A DNA stretch of 62,000 nucleotides from Gnetum montanum (GCA_015680685.1 MNCI01018351.1:1-62000); one strand, 5' to 3'; positions 23,201 through 36,098 are shown, numbered from the stretch's first letter. Made by a program: numbers and translations. Notes: generated by a model not told the origin, from the sequence alone.

Positions 23201-23820
23201 CTTGGGGGTTATCCATAAAATTACAATGCATTATCACCCCCAAGCCAATGAGCAGGTCGAAGTTACCAATAGGGAGATCAATAGAATTCTCACTCGAACC
23301 ATCAGTAATATAGGAGGGATTGGAGCACCAAACTTAATGATACCCTTTGGGCCTATCGCTCCACTTGGAAACTTCCTATAGGTTACTCTCCTTATGAGTT
23401 AGTGTACGGTAAGCTACCAAAACTCCCAATCTAGGAAGAACTCCAGACACTATCCATAGCTAGTGACTTAGGTCTTGACCTACCACTAGCATAATGCGAA
23501 TGACTTATCAACCGAAGTGTGCTAGATGAGAATTGATTAGTGGACCTGTCTTCAAATGAGATCCATAAGGCTTACAATAAAAAACATCATGATCTTAGGA
23601 TTCAAAAGGTAACATTTAGACGTGGAGATAAGGTGCTTTACTGGAACCCCACACACATACCACAATCGACCAAGTTTGAAACACTGTGGAAGGGACCTTA
23701 CATTGTCTCCGAAACCTTCCCATCTAGGGCCTTGCTTATACAAAAACCTGAGGACTCCACTAGAACACAATTGGTCAATCGAAAATAATTAAAACCTTTC
23801 CATGAACACCATCTAACTAG
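20291..23820 (+). pseudogene. Element B pol (protease, RT, RNase H, integrase)
   Basis: Protease: LLDSGSGFNL with the catalytic Asp at 20335-20337, then IIMGRAWLSIMDARLGLQDL. RT: about 21180-21960, catalytic FMDD at 21670-21681, preceded by KKMPLRLCNAPGTFQ. RNase H: about 22100-22470 (DASNYALGA, HTDHSAIWFLMN). Integrase: HEGPCGGHY near 22760 and SCERC near 22873 for zinc. The first catalytic Asp in GIDFMGP is at 22971-22973, the second Asp is Asn (SNNG, 23151-23153) and the Glu is kept (23259-23261). The C-terminal part has RRGDKVLYWNP near 23620 and ends around VNRK and the stop cluster at 23788-23820. Stops and some frame changes interrupt it. Confidence 0.88.
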
Positions 23821-23883
23821 TGCCACCACCTCATCATCACTGGGATAGCCTCATTCCATTTTTTGCATCTCCTCCTTTTCGCC

Positions 23884-23898
23884 TAGTCATGGGGGAGA
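23884..23898 (+). promoter_or_regulatory. Internal polypurine-like motif, element B
   Basis: TAGTCATGGGGGAGA just after pol, close to the 3' polypurine tract CAGTCGTGGGGGTA at 28885. In other elements an internal tract can prime extra plus-strand DNA; that role is inferred here. Confidence 0.5.
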
Positions 23899-25309
23899 CC
23901 GTCCTCCATGCTAATACATTCTACCAAGCTCCCCATTATTTTTGGAATTCTTTGTTTTACACCTTTTTTTTTCAACATCGTTCGTATGTTTGCCAATTCT
24001 TACTAAATTTTCCTTTCTTTAATTACTTTTCCATTTCTTTGTTGCTCATTTATGCATGTGTTTGTTTAATGTCTAATTGGTTGTGAATAAGTCATCTTAT
24101 TGTCATCAGGTATGGCGCAGATGGTTTACGTTGTGATGGGTCGCGTGAAATGGTCCCCCTAGTTTGTCTCGCTCCCACCCTCACATTGTTGTTCTTGGAC
24201 TTTATGTCTATTTTCATCTCATAAAATCAGCAGTGAGTCCACGTTATCCACCCATTCATCCACTCCATGGTTTTCCTTCCTTTGGAAACATGTAACCCCT
24301 TCACTTATGAACATTTTAATTAATGTGTGACTTGTGTAGTTTCCAGACTCAAGGATAACCCAATGGTTTGAATCGGGTGTGACTTCAAAGGGAATGCAAC
24401 ATTCGTCATCCTCTTCTATCCCCTAGGTTGTTGGTGTCGAATGCATGCAACCAAGCATGGGTCTTTGCATGGTGTGGTTCCCATGAAATAACAAGAAAAA
24501 CAAAAATAAAAACCTAAGTTTGTAGGAATTCAAAGCATACCACTTAGACTGCCTCTCACGGGTCATAAAAACTAGTTATGGGACTCACTCCATCCCCTCT
24601 AACTTAGTCCTATTTCACATCCTTTCTCTCATGCCTGTTGGAGTGGTGGTTCTCTATGGGTTCATTATTGTATACTTGGCAGATGGACGAGGCTTCACAT
24701 GTTGCTACAATCTCACTGTATGTGGTTGGTTTTGGGTTTGAACTAAGGTAAGGTCCTACTAGATCACTTAATGACAACTTCACACAAGGTTTCATGTGAT
24801 TGATGATCAAAATTCCAATTCTCTCACCTCTCGCTTCTTTCATTTCTCTTCATAACTCACCTCATTGCCTGTCTTATGTTTTGAAAATCTGTTGTGATTT
24901 CCATGAAATTCTCATGGATTGGCAGGTTCTCATGGATGGAAATATTAACTTGCGATCACCATTTCTTGACCCCGAGGGCCCATGGACTCTGGTGTTGAGG
25001 ATATGCAAGGGCTACTGAGGCTACCACCTGCTATGGGGAGGACCCACTTGAATATTTCTGGTCTCGTTTGTTAGCCTCCCATCCTTTTGATTTCATTTGT
25101 TGATTGTTTTCATGATATCCATCGCTCAACTTCTTCCCCGTGGAGTTCTTTTTCACCACATTCTTCTACCTTTGACTCTTTTTCTAGCCCGGTTTACCTT
25201 CCTCTTATCCTCAGCTGCGTTCCTGATTTCTCACACTCTTCAACTGCCCCAATTTGGCATTTTAAAATCATTCTTTTTGGGTTTTTTCTAGATTGGTCAA
25301 CACTGGTCA

Positions 25310-25420
25310 ATGGGTGTGACCCTCTGCATATACAGGGCCCCGTATACGTAACCCCTTGCATATACATGGCCCCGTCGATGCAGCCCTACACCCCTATATA
25401 TATGTCATTGCACCTTACAC
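25310..25420 (+). promoter_or_regulatory. U3-like promoter segment upstream of ORF3, element B
   Basis: CAGGGCCCCGTATACG and CATGGCCCCGTCGATGCAG echo the LTR U3 (CGGGGCCCTATATACAC and GCATCGACGCATCC). A CCCCTATATATATG box follows at about 25391-25404. It lies 400-500 bases before the ORF3 ATG at 25827. Confidence 0.5.
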
Positions 25421-25826
25421 TTTTTTTCATTTTGCAAACAACTTGGGGGGAGATTTTGCCATTTTTCTACCTCAATTCTTCCCAAGCACCTATGTTTTCT
25501 ATCGCGCATCCGCATCAACCTATCCTTCTGCACTTAAGCACTGGGACGTATGCTCTCAGTTGTGGGGGGGTGAGGCCTATTAGAAATTAATTCATTAATT
25601 AATTGATTGATTAAGACTTTGCACCTCTTAAGGGAAGAAACAAAGACAATAGTTTAAACTCCAACTTATCCCTTATTATTTTTGGTTTTAACCCATCAAC
25701 TAATACTTCGAGGGGTTTAATGGGATGCATGTGCCAACATCATAGCTTAATCAAATTGAGAAGGTGTATGAGGGCCATTTTGAGTAGCTTGTGCACAATC
25801 TAATTAGTGGTTATGTTCGATTGCAG

Positions 25827-28740
25827 ATGGCACCAAAACCAATGCATCCAAGGGGAGAAGGACCATCATAGCCTAGGGACAAGCATCCATGAATGGGAAG
25901 GGGATGAGTCGCGCAGCACCTAGAGCACATGAAGGACTCTCATGCAACCGGCCCCCTTCGTGAAGGACCTAATGTGGAATCTATCCATCAAATTTTTGAA
26001 CAGGAGATTTCCAATGAGAAATCACAAGGGGATGAAAATCCAAGGATAGCGCCATGGCTTGAGGTCACCCTAACCCAAGCATGTCTTGATGCTATCAATC
26101 CATGAGAAGTGTAACAAATGATCCTACAAGAGTTAAACTTTGGACCATTTCTTGAGAATGCACTAGAAGATGTGAAACTTCAATTGCAAAATTCTCCTAT
26201 GTGGCCAATCATCACAACTAGTGGTGAATGGTACTTAGGAGATACCTATCTCTTTTGGACAAATCAACAATGGGGGTCTAGAGTAAGAATTAAGGACATC
26301 TATGTCTCTTACTCTGTAGAAGCAATCACGCAAGCTTTGGGGTTTCCAGAGACTAGAGCAGATGTGGTGGAGATCCTGAAGCAAGTTGACCTCGAGGTAA
26401 AAGGGAAGTGGATCAGGTGGTGCTATGGGATGGATTGCAAAGAGTTTGGCACTCTGACCACTGTGAAGAGGGTGTATTCAAAAATTGCATCCTACCACCT
26501 GAACCCAACGGTGAGACCTAGCAAAATCACCACCTTCTCTGCTCGTGCATGTGCTGCCTTAAGTGGGAAAATCCCAATGAGCCTTCCATAGTTGTTATTC
26601 TTGGAAATTGAAAAAAGGTTCACTGAAAGCTAACGTGGAAGGCGGGATCTCCCCTTTCCCTACCTAATCAAAAATTTATGCAAATAGGTAGAGATAGCAC
26701 GGTGTGCCAATGATACACTTTGACATGCCCCAATTGCCTCATGGTGGAAAATGATGAAGGATAGGACTCCAACCACCACACAAATGGAGGAGGAGCAACA
26801 ACCACCTCCACCACCTATGCAAACAACAAGGTTGGGTTCACAAACCATCGTAGAACACATACGTGAAATCTAGCAATCACTCTTGAGCCAACAAGAGCAA
26901 TCTGGAAGGATAGGTGGAGGAGAAGACCCTTCAGTCTATCACCCTGCAATAAGCCATTTGGAGCAAGTGGCTCAATTAGTAAGTTTGCTAGAAAGAGCAA
27001 GGTCGATGTTCTCTGTCATCCAAATGTAGGTACTTGCAAGAATTGATCCTAGTTTCTAGGAGGTAATGGTATCCATGCAACAGTTATTTCCTAAAATTTC
27101 AGGAAATGCTACTACTTTCTTAGTATTCTTGGAAGATGGCAACGGGGTGATAGTCTTGGTGATGCAGCACCAAGGATAGGAGGTTGCGGCCGAAGTGGTT
27201 GATAACACAATTGCTACAACCCTCAATGCACCGGTGACACCTATACCAGACATAGATGGACTCGAAGATGTATAGGCATCTACCTGGACTTCATGTACTA
27301 GGATCGATGTAGCCCAACATGAAAAACTATTGGACTGACTGGTGGGAACCAGACAACCACTTCTTGATGTCTTTGACCATCCAAAAAACATCATTGCAAC
27401 CCAGTTGGAGTTGCTCTGGACAAGGGGTAAGAGCCTCATCTTGGAAGGGCAACTTGAAGTTGTTTAAGCTAATTGTTAGCACTTGGCAACAAAAGTTGCG
27501 CAATTAAGCCTCAACCATGAGCTCACCAAAGATGAAGCTTTTCAACACCTTTAAGTCAAACTTTAGATAGTTGAGGATGAGCAAGAGTTGGCGATCCTTG
27601 ATAAGTCTTTGGAAAATTCTCATGCATATTATTTAAACAAGGACTTGATGAAGGTTTGCCAGGAGAATGTCAAGTTAACCATGGAAGTTCATCACCTACA
27701 CAATGTTGGTGCTAAAAACGAACACATGAAAAACTTTATTCACCAACACTAGGAAGAGCTAGCCAGGGTGAATGCTGATGTGAGGAGGTTGGCCGCCAAG
27801 AATTGAAATCTGTCTATGGAGAGGGTTTGCACCTTGTGATAGAAATCAGCCATCAAAATCATCGCTTGGAAGAACGAAGCCCTTAAATTTGAGAAATATA
27901 AGAATCATTACAGGGACCAAGTGGGATTGCAAAAGGAAGTGAATGAGAAATAGATTCAAGTCATAAAGGCTAAGATGAACCAAGTGCTCCAGTAGCTCCA
28001 AGAAGGAGATGAGGTATGGCAACCTATCTTTGATGGGTTGAATGCCTACAACCAAGCTAAGATCCACCTCAAGGAACTGCAGATTGAAGAAATGACAAAA
28101 TACATGGAGTTGGCCAACCTTCGCTACCAAATCTATCTATACTAACAGTTGGGATACCATGGTTTGAACTAGAAAAGTAAGTGGTTGCCTCATATTCTTT
28201 ATACGAGGGCAAGTTCCAAGCACACAAGGTGACAAAAAAAATTGGAAATAGCAAATGCGGAACTTGAGGTTCTCCATACACATTTTAAAGGATAACGTGC
28301 AATTGCAAAGAACTTGGCCCATCAAATGAATGACTACCAGTAGCTGCAGACATCAATTCGAGCATTCGACATCAAGTGAAAATAATTCATAGCCTTGTTT
28401 GTTAATTTGAAAGAACTCTTCCCTGTGCTGTCGTGCCCTTGGGAGGTTCCAGTCCCGGCACACATTGGTAAAGCCACCTAGATAGTGAACAAACCCAAAA
28501 GCAAGGAGGAAAAAATGAGTGCCTTCTTGGAGGATTTCTAGTAGCCTCCAGAAGTTGCAGCTACTGCAGAGTAGCCATCATTCATGCCACTGCCACCATG
28601 TGGGCTAGAGGTTGGTGAAGATCCATCAGAACCACCGCCTCCAGGGATGGTATGATCTTCTCCAACAATTTTTGCATCTTTCAACATGACAGAGAATCTA
28701 GGACCATCAGGGTGTTCAATTTTATCTCTAAGCATCACCA
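25827..28740 (+). pseudogene. Element B ORF3 (about 970 codons), function unknown
   Basis: ATG 25827 directly follows CGATTGCAG, an acceptor-like site. One frame can be read from 25827 to about 28140 with many stops but no net shift. N-terminal domain (26118-26640): SPMWPIITTSGEWYLG, VRIKDIYVSYSVEAI, ALGFPE, WCYGMD and YHLNPTVRPSKITTF. The pattern recalls the putative plant transposon domain of Athila-type ORFs, an untested resemblance. Then a Q/P-rich part (26780-26830), SHLEQVAQLVSLLERARS near 26955, and a long charged, helix-prone region (27280-28480) with coiled-coil character. It ends in a conserved block (AKNLAHQMNDY, then LSCPWEVPVPAHIG) and a Pro-rich tail. No membrane segment was seen, so an envelope role has no support. 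Confidence 0.72.
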
Positions 28741-28884
28741 TTCTATAATTTTTCCTCCTCTGTACACTTGGGCACTTGGCGCATCAATAAAATTGGTGTT
28801 ATGTCATGTCTGTGTGTCATGTTTATTATAATAAAAAGTCCATACCTTCCAAATTGTAGAGGAACTCGACGATGAGTTTTTACT

Positions 28885-28898
28885 CAGTCGTGGGGGTA
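28885..28898 (+). promoter_or_regulatory. Polypurine tract before shared LTR
   Basis: CAGTCGTGGGGGTA ends directly at the TG of the LTR and fits the priming site for plus-strand DNA of element B. The same position in A reads CAATCATGGGGGTA. Confidence 0.75.
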
Positions 28899-29790
28899 TG
28901 ATGAAGCACAAAATAGTTGATGGGTCAACTAGGTCATGTATACGGGGCCCTATATACACAGCTGCATCGACGCATCCCTCCATGCATCAACATGGCCCTG
29001 TTTACAGGAAGCCTGTTTCAGCCTATAAATAAGTGGGCTCCCGCCACACTTAGGTACCTTTTTGGTAGTTGTAGTGAAGCTCTTGCAGTTTGCTTCCACA
29101 AGAGTTAGAATATTTTCCAAGTGCCCATAGTAGGTGTAAGAAAGGTGTCCAGCTCTCTATTCGAGCATTGATGTACCTGAGCCCATCGGCATGAATGGCA
29201 ATAAAGACAAGCTTTTCAAGAATTCCTTGCAACAATTGGACTTAGTCATTTGATGCATTTAATAGTTTAATATTTCTATGCTTTAATAATATCTTAAGTT
29301 TCTGTTTTTATTATTTTAATTGCTATTGTGCTTTTATAGTTCGTAGAAACCATAAGTACAACCATCTCGAACGTGAATCCAACACTTGGCAACCCAGCAA
29401 TGCTTAACGTCTGGTAACCCAGTAGTGGTTAGGGGATGCTCAGGATGTGCATGGAAGATGGGATCAGATACTTATGCTAGGAGGAATTAAGCTATAGATT
29501 AGGATAATTATAGATTATGTAATATTCCATTCCTTACTTTCTAGGCCATGAATTAGATGCTAGAAGATAAAGTGAAAAAGCCATAAAAATCATTTGCCTC
29601 AATCTCACTTAACCATCGCAATCAGAACATCACAAGTGAGGTTGGGAAGAAAATGACCATTCTAACAAAAGGTTTTACTAGTTAGGGTCTACTGTATGCA
29701 AAGTGCTTATAGTCTACGAATTTTCATTGAGTTGTGTGTGAACACCCGTGATTCGCATGGTTGGGCATAGGGGTACCTAGCCGCTTATCA
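28899..29790 (+). repeat. Shared LTR: 3' LTR of B and 5' LTR of C
   Basis: 892 bp. Starts TGATGAAG after a polypurine tract and ends TTATCA before a primer binding site, so it acts in both elements. TATAAATA at 29024-29031. U3 holds ACGGGGCCCTATATACACAG at 28942-28961, which recurs in the spacer of C. Confidence 0.88.
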
Positions 29791-29809
29791 TTGGTGTCAT
29801 TGTTGGGGA
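29791..29809 (+). promoter_or_regulatory. Primer binding site of element C
   Basis: TTGGTGTCATTGTTGGGGA directly after the shared LTR, the same site as in B with transition changes. Confidence 0.75.
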
Positions 29810-29954
29810 TTGTTAGTCTTACATGCACCATTTAACCTTAGCAAAATTATCATTCACATTGTTGGAATAGACCCAGGATAGTAAAATGTACGCATGTTAG
29901 GTGGACTAAGTAAAAAGTAAGGTACACCAATTAGTGGATCATCTAATATCCAAC

Positions 29955-32500
29955 ATGTCTTCTTCTCATAGGCAAGATGGATCCAACCCACCAATTCCAC
30001 AAGAATGTTGGGTGGTATACACGCATCTAGATGAATATGTCCCCGACTTCATCTTTTATCCTACATCAGGATGAACATTTGCACTGGCAGGACATGGAAG
30101 GCAACATCATACTACCGCCTGACTGATCAGCTCCTAGAATGCTATTCACAATCTTGTTAGACTAGGCATCCAAGACCGCGGTGTAGAGTACGTCATGGAG
30201 GGCCATGGCTACTGGGACAATCGTCCCACTAAGGCCCAATAGGTATAAGACCAGCAATAGGCAGAACGGTATGAACACATAAAGGGAAAATAGTTCAGTA
30301 ATCCCTTATTCTTGCAAGGCCTACAGAATGATGGGGAGCCTCTCTTTCATGATTCCCATTTGGCCGAACTTCCTCTGGGGCATCAGATCATTCAGTCCAT
30401 CATCCAAAATAAGCAATCAAGTGATCAAACCCTGAGGAGGATGGGGGGTCACATAGGAGAGGTCATGGCACAAGAAAAGATGGACAAGAAGATTGAGGTC
30501 ACCATCAGAGTAGAGGAGGAGATCGATATTGGGGCGGTGGCGATTCCTCTCCATCTTCTCCATCCTTTCATTTCCCTCTACCTTCATCAAGTTTATACTT
30601 TGATTGTAACCATGGTAGAATGGAGCGAGGTCATAGTGGTTGTAAGGATCAAAAGGAACGATGTGAGAAAGTGCATGACCAACCACGCGAGGCTCACCAT
30701 TATGAAAGGAGAGGTAGTCGAAATTGTCATAGACATCATTGCCTTCAGCAGGACTATGACTCAAATGAACTATTGTTGGCGACTCAAAGCATGCTCCATA
30801 TCTCCAAGGTAGTTCATATACCCAGCAAGCACTTGAGAGATAGCTGGATCAAATGCATTGACATGAACAACATCCCTAGATTTGAAAGGGGATACAATTG
30901 TGATATGCAAACTCACCTATAAGTGTTTCATGATGCTTGCATCTTGTAGAACATTGACAATGATTGGCAAAAGCTTAAGTTATTCCCTCACACACTCATC
31001 AAAGAAGCAAAGAGTTGGTACTGGTCTTTGGATCCAGAATCAATCCAAAGATGGAGTACGATGCTAGAGATCTTCAATGACAAGTATCAAACCTACTCCA
31101 GAGTGGCGAACCTGAGATGCCAAATCCAAGGGTTGAAGCAAGGTAGTCATGAATCCTTGGATGCAGCCATAAGTAGATACGACTCACTATTTCATTGATG
31201 CCTTGATCATGGTTACTCTCAGTGGGCACAGCTTTGCCATATCATTGATGGGCTCCGCTTTGAAACTAGAAAGACCCTTGGCGTGTACGCCCAAGGATGA
31301 CTATCAAAACTAAGGGTCCATCAACTATAGCACCTAATTGACCAAGTGACTAAAGAAGAGGAGAAACTTAGAAAGAAGGAAAGTGTAGAGGAGTTTAATA
31401 GGGATTCCTCCATTAGAAAGAGGGAGGTCTAATTTTGTGAAGATGAGGAGGAATCACCACTGGATGCAGCGGTGAACCGAAAAACCTTACCCCTACAGAA
31501 ATTTGCCTCTGAAATATCGAAAAACATGGACAAGATGTGGAACTCTTTGGACAAAATTTCAAAGTGTTCTAAACATCACAGAGGAGTCCTAAGAGCAAGG
31601 TAATGATCATGATTAGTGTAGAAAGAAGGAAGTTGAACGTGCCCACCATAAGGGTAAGGGAAAAGTTGTTGTAGTCAAACAGGTTGCAGACTCTGATACA
31701 GAGGAAGATAATGAATGTGACATGTGCCAATATGAATATCCTAAGGGATGTTGTCCCATGGTGTTACATCTACAAGAGTCTGGGGTGTATGCATTGAATC
31801 CTCATTTGGCAAAGAGGAAAACACCCCGAAGGTTGCCTTACCCACAAGGCAACCCCAGGTAGTTCCACCAACAATAAGGATATTATCCAAGTGGAGCGCC
31901 ACTGCAACCTTATGAATTCTTTCAGTAATGGCAGCACCCACAAGCATGGGGAATGCCACCTCCAAGGTAGCAGTACCCTTACCGACAACCAGATCCCTAT
32001 GGGTACTACGTTTAGCAACCAGTCTCCTCGTAGGACTCTTACAATCATGCAACCTTTTAGAATTACTACCACCCCTGGAATATTTCTAACCAAAGTCTCC
32101 ATCACCCAAGGAGGAAAGCCCACATCTCTACTATCCTCAATCACCTTCTCCTATCATCCCCACTCAACAACATCCGACTCAGCTACCACCTACTCCACAT
32201 ATGTAGGGGAAAATCCCACCATAGCCACAGCAATGCAACGCTACGAGGGCTGTCAACCTACAACCAGCTCCTCAGCTGAGTGGACTGGAAGTGAAGCCAT
32301 GAAAACATCCCCTTTTCATGCCCAATAACCTAAACATACCCTCACACACACCTATGGCTAGTTCCTCTGAACTTCAAATCTCCTCCACTATTCCACCCCT
32401 CGAGTAGCCTTCAAACCACAAGCCCTCAAATATACAAATGGTCATGCTCACACACACCGTGATCAACTGGATAAAGATAGGTCATCTTCCCTAGAAATTG
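29955..32500 (+). pseudogene. Element C gag
   Basis: ATG 29955 gives MSSSHRQDGSNPPIPQECW. Compared with B, one extra base near 30055 shifts the frame. From about 30312 the frame reads LQNDGEPLFHDSHLAELPL where B has stops at the same Gln codons. The capsid-like block is near 30870-31170, the C/H-rich motif CDMCQYEYPKGCCP is at about 31718-31760, and a Q/P/Y-rich tail runs 31800-32320. Open antisense frames of 103-124 codons over the tail are shadows of its repetitive composition. Confidence 0.83.
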
Positions 32501-35500
32501 ACTGATCCAGGGAGCTCCCTCATCTATCTTCAGGCGATAGGAAATGAGCCATGTAAAGCTCTTCTAGATTTGGGGTCAGGAGTCAATTTGATTTCACATG
32601 ACATGTACAAGAATTGGAACCTACCCCTATTAAAGAAGAGAAACATTTGGCTCTAGCTAGCAGACTAATCCATTACTGTTCCCTTGGGATTGGTGGAAGA
32701 CATTATGTCCACCATTTTTAGGTGGTCCTATCCTGCTGATTTCCTTTTCATATGTGTGGAGAAACTTTCCAATCATAATGGGAAGAGCCTAGCTGAGCAT
32801 GGTGGATGCAAGACTAGGACTCCAAGATCTTTCCCTTGAAATTTCAAAGGAAAATCCTTTTGGGAAGATAAAAAAGAAGCACGTCCCATGCATTGCGTAC
32901 AGTGACTCTAGGTGCAACTATGTGTAGTAGTTGTGGTCTGGTAAGCAGACATCTATTCAAGCATGTAGTCAATGTACTGAGGAATCACCTGTTCAACAAT
33001 GCCTATATGCAGTAGTCACAAATCAAGAAGCCACCCAGTGGCTGACCGCTGATCCTACTAGTAGCACCTTATGCATGGAACCATCTAAGGGACTTTCACA
33101 TGCCTACATAGAAAGCATGGATCATTTAGAAGATTTTCATCAACAAGTATCCGCTGTTGATAACCATTATGATTGGGGAAAGTTGCAAATCCCTGAAAGT
33201 TTCAAACAAGAGCCCTTGGAACTCAAACCATTACCAGCCCACCTAGAATATGCATTTTTGCAGAATGGGAAATCAGTGATTATCAATGCCACCTTTGTTC
33301 CTAAACAAAAGAGAAAGTTGTTGAAGGTGGTGAACAAATGGGAAGCTACTTTTGCATGGTCATATCTTGAATTAATAGGAGTGGATCCTAGAGTTTTCCA
33401 ACATCAGATTTATATCAATCCCTCCATGAAGCCAAAAAGACAACCACAAAAGTGATTGAACCCCAAATTGAAGTAGGTCATCAAAGATGAAATTGAGTAG
33501 TTTCTAAAATCAGGTTCATCTACTCTATTGTCAATAGCGAATGGGTCAGTCCACTCGTTATTGTGCCAAAGAAGGGTGGAAAATGGAGGGTCTATATAGA
33601 TTTTCGATTGCTCAACATGGCTACCTTCAAACATCACTTCCCACTCCTATTTGTGGACTAAGTATTGGATACCATTGCGGGGCATTGTTATTACAAATTT
33701 TTGGATGGTTATAGTGGCTATAACCAAATCCAAATTGCGCTAAAAGATTAGGCCAAGACAACCTTCACAAGTCCCTGGGGGACTTTCGCATACAAAAAGA
33801 TGCCTTTTGGCCTATGTAATGCACCTGCCACTTTCCAACGCCTTGTCCTAAGCATCTTCCAGTAGCAAATTGGCAATCGGATAGAATTTTTCATGGATGA
33901 ATTCTCTACCTATGGGGCCATGTTTGATCAAGCCTTGGACTGCCTTGAGCAAGTTCTAAAAAGATGTGTGAAAACTAATCTACGGCTCAACTATCAGAAA
34001 AGCCACTTAATGATCCAAGAGGGCATTGTGCTAGGGCACTGTATTTCACAAATAGGGATTAGTGTGGATCCTGAAAAAATCAAGTTCATCCAAGGAATTA
34101 CTAGGCAACCAAGCACTGTAAAAGATGTTTGGTAATTCCTTAGCCACACTGGTTACTACTGACGCTTCATAAAAAATTTCTCAAGGATCGCCAAGCCGTT
34201 GGTGGAACTCACGAAGAAAGATGCTTTGTTTGTCAAGACCATGGAATGTGAATCTGCATTCCAAATGCTTAAACAAAAACTCATAGAGACTCCAGTTCTA
34301 GGGGCACCTAATTGGTCCAGGCCCTTCCACATCATGATAGATGCATCCAAGTATGCATTGGAAGCCATGCTTACATAGTGAGACGATCACAAATGCCCAT
34401 ACTATATTCACTGTGCGAGTCGTAGCATTTTGGGTGCTCAGCTTAACTACACCACCATCAAAAAGGAGTTGGTGGTAGTGGTATTTGCCTTGGAAAAATT
34501 CTGACACTATGTGCTCAAGTACAAGGTGCTCATGCATACCGATCACAATGCCATCTGGTTCCTGATGAACAAACCAATGGTGAGCCCTCATATCATACGG
34601 TGGATGGTGATTCTTAAAGAATTTCACCTCACTATGGTAGATCAGAAGAGAACCAAGAATGTGGCTGGTAACCACTTGTCTCGATTATGATGGGATAACA
34701 CAGAAGAGGAGGAACCACTCTCTGATCAATTTCTAGATGAACTCTTCACAGGAGTGGTCGATCTGCAAGTACCCAAGGAATCACTTGGTTTAGCCACATC
34801 CTCACCTATCTCACAACTCAAGAATTGCCAAAGGAGTGGGACCATCGGTAGAAACAACAATTTCTCCATAAAGCCAAGTGCTTCATGGAAATTAATGGCC
34901 ATCTTTATAAGGTGTATGCAGATGGCCTGGTTTGATGGTGTATCCCTAATGACGATACGCTGTGCGTCTTTCAAGATACTCATGAAGGCCCTTGTGGGGG
35001 CCACTATGCTAGATGACGCACAACCATTAAGATCCTGCTTGCAGGATATTACTGTCCTAGAATTTTTAGGGATGCACAATGGTTTGTCCACTCCTATGAA
35101 CGATGCCAGAGAGATGGTGGGATGAATGCATGAATGGAGGGACCTCAACAGTGGATCCAACCACTAGACCCTTTGACATTTAGGACATTGACTTCATGGG
35201 TCCCATCACACTCCTGTCCAACGAAAAGGCATACATCATCCTGGTTGTGGGGTACTACACAAAGTAGGTAGAGGCAGCAGCCGTCGTTGACTATTCCTCC
35301 AACACTACCACACAATTTGTCCAATAGTAAATTATCAATAGGTTTGAAGTGTCACGTGCACTCATCTCAAACAATGGAATGCATTTCATAGGCATCATAT
35401 TTCATAAACTCATACAACACTTGGGGGTTACCCATAAATTTACAACTCCTTATCACCCCCAAGCCAATGGGTAGGTCAAAGCCACCAATAGTGAGATCAC

Positions 35501-36045
35501 CAGAATCCTCACTCGAACCATCAGTAAATATAGGAGGGACTAGAGCACCAAACTTAATGATGCCCTCTGGGCCTGTCGTTCCACTTGGAAACTTCCTATA
35601 GGTTACTCTCCCTATGAGTTAGTGTACAATAAGCTACGAAAACTCCCAACCTAAGCAGAACTCCGAACACTATCCACAACCAGAACTCTTGACCTACCAC
35701 TAGCACAATGCGAGCGACTTGTCAACCTAAGTGTGCTCGATGAGAATTGATTAGTGACATTATCTTCAAATGAGATCCACAAGGCCTACACTAAAAAACG
35801 TCATGATCTTAGGATTTGGAGGGTAACATTTAGACGTGAAGATAAGGTGCTTTACTAGAATCCCAGACATGTACCACAACCGACCAAGTTTCAAACACTA
35901 TGGGAGGGATCTTACATTGTCTTCGAAACCTTCCCATCTAGGGCCTTGCTTATACACAAACCTGGGGACCCCACTAGAATGCAATTGGTCAATCGGAAAC
36001 AATTAAAACCTTTCCATGAACTTCACCTAACCAATGCTACAGCCT
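32501..36045 (+). pseudogene. Element C pol (protease, RT, RNase H, integrase)
   Basis: Protease: LLDLGSGVNL at 32561-32590, so the Ser after the catalytic Asp is Leu. The region 32931-33455 is open for 174 codons between protease and RT. RT: about 33430-34200, catalytic block FMDE at 33890-33901 where the family has FMDD. RNase H: about 34320-34690. Integrase: HEGPCGGHY-like zinc block near 34980. The first Asp is kept (GAC 35190-35192), the second Asp is Asn (AAC 35370-35372) and the third Glu is Lys (AAA 35478-35480). Three catalytic losses plus stops make it dead. It ends near QLKPFHELHLTN. Confidence 0.86.
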
Positions 36046-36098
36046 GATCATCACCGGGATAACCTTGTTTCATTTTTTGCATCTCCTCCTTTCTACCC

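Larger units (their letters stand above)
23821..25826 (+). other. Element B pol-ORF3 spacer with internal U3-like promoter
   Basis: About 2 kb without a gene. It holds the polypurine-like motif (23884-23898), GTGAGTCCACGTTATCCACC near 24235 and TTTGCATGGTGTGGTTCC at 24464. At 25310-25420 is a segment with GGGCCCCGTATAC, GTCGATGCAGCCCT and the TATA-like CTATATATATG, resembling the LTR U3. After it comes a GGGGGGAGA run near 25446. Open frames of up to 167 codons here are not conserved in C, A or E and look like chance. Confidence 0.6.

Noticed and set aside
23600-23820. Chromodomain at the integrase C-terminus
   Set aside because: Only a GDKVLYWNP-type integrase C-terminal block is seen. No chromodomain-like aromatic and acidic pattern follows before the stop cluster.
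25087-25590. Open frame of 167 codons in the B spacer
   Set aside because: The C spacer has a related stretch, but A and E do not conserve the frame, and it overlaps the U3-like segment. No protein pattern recognised.
25827-28740. ORF3 as an envelope gene
   Set aside because: The position after pol invites this, but no signal peptide, transmembrane segment or cleavage motif is visible and the protein is rich in charged helix.
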